Source: Nevskia sp. (GTDB lineage Bacteria; Pseudomonadota; Gammaproteobacteria; Nevskiales; Nevskiaceae). Taken from it: DNA of 64,000 bases. The notes under the pieces are model-generated. The model was not told the origin of the DNA. It saw only the letters and a program-made list of their open reading frames with translations, and did no database searches. Shown piece after piece: positions 57,076-64,000 of the stretch (the first letter of the stretch is position 1; each line of letters begins with the position of its first letter). The stretch lies in NCBI GenBank assembly GCA_021732745.1, contig JAKFUK010000001.1:694931-758930 (forward strand), in the 5' to 3' direction. The position numbers and the translations under genes are program-made.

Positions 57076-58251
57076 ATGTCTTCGAAGCCCCCGCCCGACA
57101 AGGGCCCATTCCTGACGGATCGCCTGCAAGCGCTGCTCTGGCCCGCGCCGGTCACGATCAATGCCCGCGAACGGCTGCGCATCGTCGCCGGTGCAGCACT
57201 CGGCATCCTGTTCGCAGCGGTACTCAGTCAATGGTTGGCTGGCGCTTGGACCATCGCCGGTCCGTGGCTGATCGCCCCGCTCGGAGCAACGACAGTGCTC
57301 GTGTTCGCTGCCTCCGCCGGCCCGATGGCACAGCCGTGGGCGGCGGTCGGCGGCAATACGGTCTCGGCACTGGTCGGCATCGCTTGCGTGCTGGTGATTG
57401 GCGAGCCGCTGCCAATGGTGGCTGCGGCTGCGGTCAGTCTGGCAATCGCCACGATGCTGGCGCTGCGCTGCCTGCATCCACCGGGTGGCGCGGTGGCGCT
57501 GACCGTGGCGCTGCTGGGTGTCGATGACTTCGTCTTCGCGCTGTTCCCGGTTGCGCTGAATACCCTGCTGCTGGTGCTGGCCGGTGTGGCCTGGCACCGC
57601 GTCAACGGCCGGCGCTATCCGCATTCGCAACAGCCGGCCAGGCCAGCCGTGGGCGAGATCCCATCACGCTTCAGCTCGGCGGACTTCGACAAGGCGCTAT
57701 CGCGCTACAACGAGGTACTCGATGTCAGCCGCGACGATCTCGAAAATCTGCTGCGTCAGACCGAGCTGAACGCCTACCAGCGCCTGTTCGGCGGCCTGCG
57801 CTGCGCGGATGTGATGAGCCGTAATGCGGTCACCGTGCAATTCGGCGAAAGCCTGCAAGACGCCTGGAGCCTGATGCGCAGCCGCAAGATCAAGGCGCTG
57901 CCGGTGCTCGACCGCACCGGGCGGGTCGCCGGCATCGTCACGCAGGCCGATTTCCTGCGCCACGCCGATCTCGACCGCCGCGACGGCCTCGGCGAACGGG
58001 TGCGTGATCTGGTGCGTGGCAGCGGCACCCTGGTTTCATCGAAGCCGGAAGTGGTCGGCCAGATCATGACCCGTCGGGTGCGCGTGGCCCGCGACGACCG
58101 GCCGGTGGTCGATCTGCTGGCGGCGTTCTCGGAAGACGATCACCACCATCTGCCGGTGGTCGATGGCGACGGGAAACTGGTCGGCATCCTCACCCAGTCC
58201 GATTTCGTGCGGGCGCTGGCGCGGGTGATCGAGCCTGACGAGGCGCGCTAA
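57076..58251 (+). CDS. HPP family membrane protein with CBS pair
   Basis: A 391-residue protein. The N-terminal HPP domain has four helices and the family signatures LIAPLGATTVLVFAASAGPM and QPWAAVGGNTVSALVGIACV, and the name-giving LHPPGGAVALTVAL. The C-terminal half (about 240-385) has two CBS domains (SRNAVTVQFGESLQDAWSLM; MTRRVRVARDDRPVVDLLAA). HPP proteins have been linked to nitrite transport in chloroplasts and cyanobacteria. The CBS pair suggests nucleotide regulation. Confidence 0.9.
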   Translation: MSSKPPPDKGPFLTDRLQALLWPAPVTINARERLRIVAGAALGILFAAVLSQWLAGAWTIAGPWLIAPLGATTVLVFAASAGPMAQPWAAVGGNTVSALVGIACVLVIGEPLPMVAAAAVSLAIATMLALRCLHPPGGAVALTVALLGVDDFVFALFPVALNTLLLVLAGVAWHRVNGRRYPHSQQPARPAVGEIPSRFSSADFDKALSRYNEVLDVSRDDLENLLRQTELNAYQRLFGGLRCADVMSRNAVTVQFGESLQDAWSLMRSRKIKALPVLDRTGRVAGIVTQADFLRHADLDRRDGLGERVRDLVRGSGTLVSSKPEVVGQIMTRRVRVARDDRPVVDLLAAFSEDDHHHLPVVDGDGKLVGILTQSDFVRALARVIEPDEAR

Positions 58252-58278
58252 TCGGCGGATGCGCTTCGCTTATCCACC

Positions 58279-58638
58279 CTACTTCTTCAGCAGCGACTTC
58301 AGATCGGCAAACGGGTTGCCGGTCGACACCTTGTCCTTGGCGTTGCCGACCGTGGTCTTGTCGATGTAGCGCTGGTGTTCGTTGTCGTGGCAGTACAGGC
58401 ACAGCAGTTCCCAGTTGCTGCCGTCGGACGGGTTGTCGTCGTGGTTGTGGTTGCGGTGGTGGACGGTCAGTTCTCGCAAGTTGGCGCGATCGAAGGTCCG
58501 GGCGCAGCGGCCGCAGACCCAGGGATACAGCTTCAGCGCCTGCTCGCGATAGCCGAGCTCGCGGGCGTCGGCGTTGCGGCGGGTGTCGATGATGATCTGG
58601 TCGAGTTTCGACCGGTCCGGTGTCTTGTTGGTGCTCAT
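58279..58638 (-). CDS. yajD: YajD family HNH nuclease
   Basis: A 119-residue HNH protein. Zinc Cys pairs are CGRCARTF and LCLYCHDN; the HNH core is LTVHHRNHNHDDNPSDGSNW. The whole matches YajD length. ATG 58638 (MSTNKTPDRSK) fits family starts; the frame extends six codons further upstream. It is convergent with the HPP gene. Confidence 0.92.
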   Translation of the reverse strand: MSTNKTPDRSKLDQIIIDTRRNADARELGYREQALKLYPWVCGRCARTFDRANLRELTVHHRNHNHDDNPSDGSNWELLCLYCHDNEHQRYIDKTTVGNAKDKVSTGNPFADLKSLLKK

Positions 58639-58662
58639 GGCGGGCAGTCTAACCAACGGCGA

Positions 58663-58787
58663 TTCTCACGCGGAGAACGCAGAGGACGCGGAGAAAGACA
58701 AAAACAAGAAAAGCATTTCGAAAAACGCTGTTCTCGCTTCGGCTTTTCTCCGCGTCCTCCGCGTTCTCCGCGTTCTCCGCGTGAGAA
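58663..58787. repeat. Long imperfect hairpin, family B
   Basis: The left arm TTCTCACGCGGAGAACGCAG (58663 onward) pairs with CGTTCTCCGCGTTCTCCGCG ending in TGAGAA at 58787. The right arm has an extra CGTTCTCCG unit, so it is longer than the left. It lies between yajD and the SDR gene. Confidence 0.9.
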
Positions 58788-58806
58788 ATGCTTTTCAGCG
58801 CGCCAA

Positions 58807-59646
58807 TCAGCGCAGCATGCGCTTCATGTTCGAGCTGACCAGCGGCTGGTAGGCCGAACCGAGCACGCGGACCACGATATCCATCCCCTTGGCGTCGGGG
58901 CCGACAACTACGCGGCGGGCGTTCTTTTCGACCGCACGCAGGATGATCCGCGCCGCCTTGTTCGCCGAGGTGGTGTTGAGCATCTTGTCGAAGCGGTCGC
59001 GGGCGGTTTCAGCACTGACGCCCATCAGCTTTTCGATGCCCTCGCCGATCCGCGCATTGTTGTTGATCGCCGTCCGGATGCCGCCCGGATGCACGCAGGT
59101 GGCCGAAACGCCGCAGTTCATCAGGTCGAGTTCGATGCGCAAGCTTTCGGTGTAGCCGCGCACCGCGAACTTGGTCGCCGAATAGGCACCGGTGCCCGGC
59201 GTGCCGATCAGGCCGAACAGGCTGGAAGTGTTGATGATGTGGCCATCACCACTCGCTTTCAGATACGGCAGGAACGCCTGGGAGCCGTACACAACACCCC
59301 AGAAATTGATGCCGACGATCCACTCGAAGTCCTTCTGGGAGATCGTTTCCAGCGGGGCGTTGAGCGCGACACCGGCGTTGTTGAAGATCAGGTTCGCGCC
59401 GCCGTGATCCTGTGCGGTTTGCTCGGCCCAGGCGTAGAAGGCGTCGCGATTCGACACGTCGAGCTTCGCGGTGGTGACCTTGACGCCCTTGTCGCGGACC
59501 AGTGCAGCCGTTTCTTCCAGACCCTTGACGTTGACATCGGACAGGCTCAGCGCGCAGCCGCGCGAGGCCAGTTCCACGGCCAGTTCGCGGCCCATGCCGG
59601 ACGAGGCACCGGTGATCGCGGCGACCTTGTTTGCGAATGATTTCAT
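58807..59646 (-). CDS. Short-chain dehydrogenase/reductase
   Basis: A 279-residue classical SDR: AAITGASSGMGRELAVELAS, NLIFNNAGVALNAP, NTSSLFGLIGTPGTGAYSAT with catalytic Ser, Tyr and Lys (AYSATKFAVRG), and CVHPGGIRTAINNN. It lies 34 bases downstream of the flavin monooxygenase gene on the same strand, so the two enzymes may act in sequence on a ketone/alcohol pair (dehydrogenation, then Baeyer-Villiger oxidation). Substrate unknown. Confidence 0.9.
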   Translation of the reverse strand: MKSFANKVAAITGASSGMGRELAVELASRGCALSLSDVNVKGLEETAALVRDKGVKVTTAKLDVSNRDAFYAWAEQTAQDHGGANLIFNNAGVALNAPLETISQKDFEWIVGINFWGVVYGSQAFLPYLKASGDGHIINTSSLFGLIGTPGTGAYSATKFAVRGYTESLRIELDLMNCGVSATCVHPGGIRTAINNNARIGEGIEKLMGVSAETARDRFDKMLNTTSANKAARIILRAVEKNARRVVVGPDAKGMDIVVRVLGSAYQPLVSSNMKRMLR

Positions 59647-59680
59647 CGTTCTATCTCGTTATTTTGATGAGTGAATTGCT

Positions 59681-61180
59681 TCAGGCAGCGACAGCGGCAG
59701 ATGCCGATTCCAGCGCGTATTGATCGGTCTTGAAGCGGCGCGTCTTGCCCCGGTATACAAAGGTGAAGCCCGGCCAGAGGGTGGTGTTCTTGCCATTGGC
59801 GTCGACGTACCAGCTCTTGCAGCCCGAGGTCCAGACGGTCTTCGAAAGCTGACCCTGAATGCCCTTGTTGAACGTCACTTGTGCGTCCGGCTTGACGTCA
59901 ACGGCGCGCAGATTCTGCACCCGCATGGTCTTCAGTGCGTCCATCACGTAGGCGACCTGCGACTCGATCATGAACACCATCGAGTTGTGGCCCAGGCCGG
60001 TGTTCGGGCCGACCAGCATGAAGAAGTTCGGGAAGCCGGCGACCGACAGACCCAGATAAGCCTCAGGCCCGTTCTTCCAGGCGTCGAGCAGGTCTACCCC
60101 ACCACGGCCGAACACGGTGCCGCGCGGCATCGGGTCCTGGGCCTTGAAGCCGGTGCCATAGATGATCGCGTCGACCTTACGTTCCACACCATTGGCATCG
60201 ACGATCGAATTCGCTCGCACTTCCGCGATGTTGTCGGTGATCACCTCGACGTTGTCCTGCGCCAGCGCCGGGTAGTAATCGTTGGAGATCAGGATGCGCT
60301 TGCAGCCGATCGTGTAGTCCGGCGTGACCTTGGCGCGCAGTTCCGGGTTCTTGATCTGCTTCCTGATGTGGCCGCGGGCAATGCCTTCGACAAGGCCCAT
60401 CAGCTTGGGGTTGACCGCGAAGCCGAGCACCCGCGATTCCAGCGCCCAGTAGATCGCCTTGCGGTAAGCGTTCTGCACCGCCGGCAGCGTCTTGTAGAGC
60501 TTGCGTTCGGTCGGCCCGATCTCGCGATCCGGCTTCGGCATGATCCACGGCGCGGTGCGCTGATACAGATCGACACGGCCGGCGGCCTTCTGGATCTGCG
60601 GCACGAACTGGATGGCGCTGGCGCCGGTACCGATCACGGCAACCTTCTTGCCGGCGAGGTCGTAGCTGTGATCCCAGTGGGCGGAGTGGAAGGCTTTGCC
60701 CTTGAACTTCTCCAGACCCTTGACGTTCGGCATCGCCGGGTTCGACAAACCGCCCATGCCCGACACCAGCACGTTGGCGCTGTAGCTGCGGCCGTCGGCG
60801 GTGGTCACGGTCCAGGTCGCGGCGCGCTCGTCGTAGCGGGCCTGCTGCACGTTGGCACCGAACACGATATGGCGGCGCAGGTCGTACTTGTCGGCGCACT
60901 TTTCGAGGTAGGCGCGGATTTCCGGCTGGCGGGCGAACATCCGTGTCCAGTCCGGGTTCGGCTCGAACGAGAACGAATACAGGTGCGACTGCACGTCGCA
61001 GGCGCAACCCGGATAGTGGTTGTCGCGCCAGGTGCCGCCGACATCGGTGCCGCGCTCCAGGATCTGGAAGTCCTCGATGCCCTGCTCGCGCAACTTGATC
61101 GCCATGCACAGACCGGCGAAGCCGCTGCCGATGATCAGGACCTGCTTCGTATCTGCCGGTTTGCCCGCGTCGTACGCCAT
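59681..61180 (-). CDS. Flavin-containing (Baeyer-Villiger type) monooxygenase
   Basis: A 499-residue enzyme. The FAD motif is VLIIGSGFAGLCMAIKLREQ, then GGTWRDNHYPGCACDVQSHL. The monooxygenase fingerprint is FKGKAFHSAHWDH (FxGxxxHxxxW-D), and the NADPH motif is VAVIGTGASAIQFVPQI. GPNTGLGHNSMVFMIESQ near the C-terminus is typical of the family. It inserts oxygen into ketones or oxidises N/S; the substrate cannot be told. ATG 61180 has GAGGGGA upstream. Divergent from the TetR regulator, with two palindromes between. Confidence 0.92.
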   Translation of the reverse strand: MAYDAGKPADTKQVLIIGSGFAGLCMAIKLREQGIEDFQILERGTDVGGTWRDNHYPGCACDVQSHLYSFSFEPNPDWTRMFARQPEIRAYLEKCADKYDLRRHIVFGANVQQARYDERAATWTVTTADGRSYSANVLVSGMGGLSNPAMPNVKGLEKFKGKAFHSAHWDHSYDLAGKKVAVIGTGASAIQFVPQIQKAAGRVDLYQRTAPWIMPKPDREIGPTERKLYKTLPAVQNAYRKAIYWALESRVLGFAVNPKLMGLVEGIARGHIRKQIKNPELRAKVTPDYTIGCKRILISNDYYPALAQDNVEVITDNIAEVRANSIVDANGVERKVDAIIYGTGFKAQDPMPRGTVFGRGGVDLLDAWKNGPEAYLGLSVAGFPNFFMLVGPNTGLGHNSMVFMIESQVAYVMDALKTMRVQNLRAVDVKPDAQVTFNKGIQGQLSKTVWTSGCKSWYVDANGKNTTLWPGFTFVYRGKTRRFKTDQYALESASAAVAA

Positions 61181-61198
61181 CTCGTTTTCCCCTCGTGT

Positions 61199-61218
61199 TT
61201 GACAATGCACGTTGTCAA
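61199..61218. promoter_or_regulatory. Palindromic operator 1 in the TetR-monooxygenase intergenic region
   Basis: TTGACAATGCACGTTGTCAA is a near-perfect palindrome (arms TTGACA/TGTCAA with AAYGCACGTT core). It lies 19 bases upstream of the monooxygenase start and is a likely binding site of the divergent TetR protein. Confidence 0.6.
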
Positions 61219-61227
61219 TCTAAACTC

Positions 61228-61245
61228 TGACAACGATTGATGTCA
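61228..61245. promoter_or_regulatory. Palindromic operator 2 in the TetR-monooxygenase intergenic region
   Basis: TGACAACGATTGATGTCA has the same TGACA/TGTCA half-sites as operator 1, 10 bases away from it and 11 bases before the TetR start. Two sites fit autoregulation plus repression of the monooxygenase operon. Confidence 0.55.
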
Positions 61246-61255
61246 ATATCCGGCC

Positions 61256-61990
61256 ATGAAAGAAAAACAACTCAGTCCCCCCGGTACCCGCGGCGCCCGC
61301 CCGGTGCCAAGCATGAAAGGCGTGCCGATGCAGGAACGCGCGGCCCAACGCCGCGCGCTGCTGCTCGACGCCGCACTGGAAGCCTTCGGTACCCGGGGCT
61401 TTCACGCAGTGACGGTGCGGGAAATCTGTGCCGGCGCGCGGTTGACCGAGCGCTACTTCTACGAGTCGTTCAAGAGCCTCGAAGCGCTGTTCAGCGCGCT
61501 GTACCTGATGCTCAACGACCAGCTCAAACACGCGACCCTGACCGCGCTGATGGTGGCGCAGATGAAAACCGCCGCCAGCCCGGACCGCGAGCGCATCGAC
61601 GCCCTCGCCGGTGCCGGCCTGCGGGTGCTGCTGGAATTCATCCGCGACGACCCGCGCCGCGCCCGGGTGATGCTGATCGACGCGATCAGCATCAGCCATG
61701 GCGTCGGCCAGATTTCCGGGCAAATCACGCGCGAATATGCCGAGCTGACGCAGCAGTTCATCGAGCAACTGTTCCCGGATGCCGATGCGCGCGGCATCGA
61801 CATCGGCGTGATCGCCACCGGCCTGCTCGGCGCCAACATCCATATCGCCACCCAATGGGTGCGCGACGGCTTCAAGCCGTCGTTCGAGGTGGTGCTGCGC
61901 AACAACCTGGCGATCTATCAGGCGCTGAGCGCGTTCTGGCCGAAGCTCCAGCCGCTCGATACCGCTGCCAGCGCAAAGCCGCCGGTGTAG
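61256..61990 (+). CDS. TetR family regulator
   Basis: A 244-residue regulator. After a flexible 25-residue N-terminus, the helix-turn-helix is AAQRRALLLDAALEAFGTRG, FHAVTVREICAGARLTERYF and YESFKSLEALFSALY. The ligand-binding domain follows. It is divergent from the monooxygenase-SDR operon with two palindromic sites in between, so it is presumably its repressor. Its 3' end overlaps the converging membrane-protein gene by 73 bases. Confidence 0.92.
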   Translation: MKEKQLSPPGTRGARPVPSMKGVPMQERAAQRRALLLDAALEAFGTRGFHAVTVREICAGARLTERYFYESFKSLEALFSALYLMLNDQLKHATLTALMVAQMKTAASPDRERIDALAGAGLRVLLEFIRDDPRRARVMLIDAISISHGVGQISGQITREYAELTQQFIEQLFPDADARGIDIGVIATGLLGANIHIATQWVRDGFKPSFEVVLRNNLAIYQALSAFWPKLQPLDTAASAKPPV

Positions 61991-62283
61991 GCGGCGGCGC
62001 GGCTCAGCAGCGTCGGCATCGGCAGGGCGATCGCCGCATCGCTGCGGGCATACGGCAGGGCTGCCGCCATGACCGCGAGAAAGGCATGCACCGGCCAGCG
62101 CTGCCAGAGCAGGTCGGCACCGGCGAGGCTGTTCCACAGCGCTGCCGAGGCGGCCGCCAGCATCAGGCTGGCCATCAGTCGTTCAAGACGCTTCGACGCA
62201 TCGTCCGCGCCTCGGGCCTGCCACCAGGCCAGCACGATCATGGCCAGCGGCACGTCGGCGACCGCCAGTGCTGCGGCCGTCAT
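61918..62283 (-). CDS. Small membrane protein of unknown function
   Basis: A 121-residue protein from ATG 62283, with four likely helices: AALAVADVPLAMIVLAWWQA, RLMASLMLAAASAALWNSLA, VHAFLAVMAAALPYARSDAA and AAYTGGFALAAVSSGWSFG. I do not recognise the family. The start overlaps the Cys-rich small gene by ATGA. The 3' end overlaps the TetR gene by 73 bases in the opposite direction. The frame is open further upstream to 62439, but the shorter start fits the operon. Confidence 0.6.
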   Translation of the reverse strand: MTAAALAVADVPLAMIVLAWWQARGADDASKRLERLMASLMLAAASAALWNSLAGADLLWQRWPVHAFLAVMAAALPYARSDAAIALPMPTLLSRAAAYTGGFALAAVSSGWSFGQNALSA

Positions 62284-62420
62284 CGCGGCGTCGCCACGGG
62301 CTTGACCGGCGGCGGCAATGCTGTCCGCGCCAGCAAGGTGGCAAGCCGCAGTGCCGGTTCCGCCGGCTTGGGCTGTCGCTCGCAAGCCGGTTTCGGACAG
62401 GCCTGACAGCGCCCGCACAT
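62280..62420 (-). CDS. 46-residue Cys-rich protein (too short for standard ORF calls)
   Basis: Starts MCGRCQACPKPACERQPKPA, with cysteines at 2, 5, 8 and 13 (C-x2-C-x2-C-x4-C), then a Pro/Ala-rich tail. The ATG overlaps the upstream stop (TGATG) and has an excellent ribosome site, GAGGAA, seven bases before. Its stop overlaps the membrane-protein start (ATGA). The four clustered Cys could bind an Fe-S cluster or zinc. The frame extends open upstream, so a longer form is possible. Function unknown. Confidence 0.5.
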   Translation of the reverse strand: MCGRCQACPKPACERQPKPAEPALRLATLLARTALPPPVKPVATPR

Positions 62421-63025
62421 CAGGAAATTCCTCGCACAAGCAAGGGTTTGGCGAACATCGCCGAACAAGAAGCCGTCAACGCGCCCGGGGTGAGCGCGAA
62501 ACGGAACACGCGGCGGCCGCGAGTGCCGAGGGAACAGGCACGCCGAGTGAGAGAGACCAGGGTCACGCGGCGCATCAGCGCTTCACCGACCATTGGAGAC
62601 CGCCGTCGATCGGCAGCCGGAGGCTTGATGATGTCGACATAGCGCGACACCCCCGCCCGGCGCAGCACATCGCGGGCGCGCTGCGCCGAGGCTGGATTGT
62701 GCTCGAAGCCGATCAGCGCGCGGTCGCTGCGCCCGCCGGGAATGCTGCGCAGTGCATCGGCAAGCCAGACGGCGGCGATGCCGTCAGCCGTGCCGAGAGT
62801 GACCACCAATTGGGCGCGCGTCGCGACGATCAGTTGCTGCAACCATTGCCCGGACGTCGCCGACAGCGGCTCGCGCGCGTCGCGCGCCGACGGCCAGCAC
62901 GCCGCCAGCCAGTGAAGCAGCCGCTGCCGCGGATGTTCGCCGGAATAGCGGGTATCGAGTAACGCCCGGGCACGCGGCGACGCCGTGGTCATCGGGCTTG
63001 CAGCGGAATTGTCGACCGGCGTCAT
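62420..63025 (-). CDS. O-methyltransferase-like protein with atypical C-terminus
   Basis: A 201-residue protein from ATG 63025 (GGAGG ten bases upstream). Residues about 50-130 resemble the Rossmann part of class I methyltransferases (SGQWLQQLIVATRAQLVVTL; GTADGIAAVWLADALRSIPG; DRALIGFEHNPASAQRARDV). After about residue 135 similarity stops; the last 65 residues are Arg-rich and unlike the usual catalytic half. Either the C-terminus was replaced by a frameshift or this is a shortened, perhaps SAM-binding-only, form. It heads an operon with the Cys-rich and membrane proteins, about 95 bases after a Fur-like box. Confidence 0.6.
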   Translation of the reverse strand: MTPVDNSAASPMTTASPRARALLDTRYSGEHPRQRLLHWLAACWPSARDAREPLSATSGQWLQQLIVATRAQLVVTLGTADGIAAVWLADALRSIPGGRSDRALIGFEHNPASAQRARDVLRRAGVSRYVDIIKPPAADRRRSPMVGEALMRRVTLVSLTRRACSLGTRGRRVFRFALTPGALTASCSAMFAKPLLVRGIS

Positions 63026-63119
63026 GGGCGGAATGCCTCCCATCAGTGCGAAGCGCAGCGATTGCGCGTTCCGGCTGGCTTGCTCTGAAGGGCATGGCTG
63101 CGGCGTGATGGAGCTATTT

Positions 63120-63138
63120 AATGATAATCATTCGTATT
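63120..63138. promoter_or_regulatory. Candidate Fur box between the methyltransferase-like operon and a lipoprotein gene
   Basis: AATGATAATCATTCGTATT contains the Fur core GATAATCATT and matches TGATAATNATTATCA at 11 of 14 positions from its second T. It lies in an AT-rich patch 95 bases before the minus-strand methyltransferase-like gene and about 104 bases before the plus-strand lipoprotein gene. Confidence 0.6.
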
Positions 63139-63241
63139 TGTAAACCCTCCGCCGCACACTTTCGATCGAAACTTTCGCGGCCTTTCAGCCGTCATTCAGG
63201 CAGGGCCGCCCACGCTACCCGCCTTCATGAGAACTTCCGAC

Positions 63242-63718
63242 ATGACCACCGCGCCCCGCTTGCTGCTGCCGTCCCTTGCCCTCGCCTTGCTGCTGAGCGC
63301 CTGCGCAACGCCGCAGTCGCGCATCGAGCGCAATCCGGACAGTTTTCAGGCGCTGACGGCGGAGCAGCAGGCGCTGGTCAAGGCCGGCAAGATCGCCATC
63401 GGATTCAGCGAAGCGGCCGTGAAACTGGCGCTCGGCGAACCGCAGCGGATCACCAAGCGCACCACCGGCAAGGGCGACAAACTGGTCTGGCGCTACGTGG
63501 ACCGTGAAAACAGCAATGCCGATGTCGCTTTCACGGGCTACTACGGCGGTGGCCCGGGATTCGCCGGCTACGGCAGCGCGTTCCCGTACTACAACGGCTT
63601 CTACGGTGCCGGCGTGCAACGCATCTACACCGGCCCGGGCCCGACCATCGAACGCGACCGCATCCGCGTGGTGTTCACGGCCGGCAAGGTCAGCGCCATC
63701 GAAGAAGAAGTGAAGTAA
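63242..63718 (+). CDS. Predicted lipoprotein of unknown function
   Basis: A 158-residue protein with a signal peptide and lipobox (ALALLLSACA). The mature part has KIAIGFSEAAVKLALGEPQR (SmpA/OmlA-like helix pattern), KGDKLVWRYVDRENS, then a Gly/Tyr-rich stretch (TGYYGGGPGFAGYGSAFPYY) and the closing strand IRVVFTAGKVSAIEEEV. ATG 63242 (GAGAA nine bases upstream) is chosen over 63227. The BamE/SmpA-like pattern suggests an outer-membrane assembly or envelope role; not certain. Confidence 0.7.
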   Translation: MTTAPRLLLPSLALALLLSACATPQSRIERNPDSFQALTAEQQALVKAGKIAIGFSEAAVKLALGEPQRITKRTTGKGDKLVWRYVDRENSNADVAFTGYYGGGPGFAGYGSAFPYYNGFYGAGVQRIYTGPGPTIERDRIRVVFTAGKVSAIEEEVK

Positions 63719-63773
63719 CGCGGGACTTCGGTATCGGGCGGCGACTTTGCATGCGGCGAGATGCAAAAGCCTT

Positions 63774-63875
63774 GTTTCACGCAGAAAACGCGAAGTACGC
63801 AGAGAAAATCAGTAACGGGATAAAGCGTCTTACTTGACGTTTCTCTCCGCGTACTCTGCGTTCTCTGCGTGAGAC
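63774..63875. repeat. Long imperfect hairpin, family B, divergent copy
   Basis: The left arm GTTTCACGCAGAAAACGCGA (63774 onward) pairs with GTACTCTGCGTTCTCTGCGT ending in GAGAC at 63875. The CGCAGAGAAA / TTTCTCTCCGCG core is shared with the copies near 45.3, 52.9 and 58.7 kb. Confidence 0.85.
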
Positions 63876-63988
63876 CCGCTTTTCAAAGCCACCGCCCCCC
63901 CCAAAAGCACGACCTTCGGGTGGGCAGTCGCGGCTCCGCCATCGGCGATAATTGATCGGCCAATCATCCCGCCTACCCGGAGTTCCCG

Positions 63989-64000
63989 ATGTCCTCATCC
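63989..64000 (+). CDS. Start of a gene cut by the right edge
   Basis: ATGTCCTCATCC with GGAG eight bases upstream looks like a true start, but only four codons are in the window, so the product cannot be named. Confidence 0.4.

Overview
The window is high-GC, densely coded DNA from a gammaproteobacterium. The gene set (astA, guaBA, xseA, clpB, rlmC/tadA, ubiG beside a MupP-like phosphatase and a YciK-like SDR, PiuC and siderophore-receptor iron uptake, PhoPQ-like two-component pair) fits the Nevskiales/Xanthomonadales/Pseudomonas side of the class. A Nevskiaceae/Solimonadaceae-type organism is my best guess, but no rRNA or other decisive marker is present. I saw no tRNA, rRNA, CRISPR array, prophage or complete IS.

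Layout. 1-7 kb: a secreted ExeM-like protein (cut by the left edge), an M20 peptidase, and an orphan astA flanked by two related secreted repeat proteins. 7-15.7 kb: one long minus-strand iron/flavin block running siderophore receptor, piuC, tonB, exbB, exbD, PepSY protein, DUF2271, DUF4198, apbE, with a Fur-like box upstream; a three-copy 183-bp tandem array sits between tonB and exbB. 16-19 kb: envelope proteins and a PhoPQ-like pair. 19-24 kb: LOG protein, gmhA, clpB, nested hairpin elements and a 280-bp MITE. 24-29.3 kb: a coupled FimV-like/degenerate GGDEF-EAL pair, then rlmC-tadA. 29.4-33.6 kb: a three-gene type I export system whose ABC protein has lost its ATPase motifs. 33.6-37.9 kb: accessory region with a ParE/RHH toxin-antitoxin pair, a lipoprotein, an XRE regulator and a tightly overlapping operon of ICMT-like methyltransferase, N-acyltransferase fused to a cyclic-nucleotide-binding domain, and heme-oxygenase-like diiron oxidase. 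I think this operon is the best candidate for an undescribed small-molecule pathway. 38-43.4 kb: an ada operon (ada, 2OG oxygenase, alkB) with a canonical Ada box, and a low-GC toxin-antitoxin island. 43.6-58.7 kb: mostly housekeeping (guaBA, xseA, ubiG, LeuDH, a large transglutaminase, HPP/CBS, yajD). 58.8-62 kb: a monooxygenase/SDR operon divergent from its TetR regulator. 62-63.1 kb: a small overlapping operon (methyltransferase-like, Cys-rich 46-aa protein, membrane protein) behind a Fur-like box. The right edge holds the start of one more gene.

Intergenic DNA is rich in hairpin repeats. Two recurrent families of long imperfect palindromes (one with GCAAAGGCGC / TTAAACG arms, one with CACGCGGAGAACGC arms) occur at least seven times, alongside REP-like elements, CCCTCTCCC-type palindromes and a MITE. 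They sit almost exclusively at gene ends.
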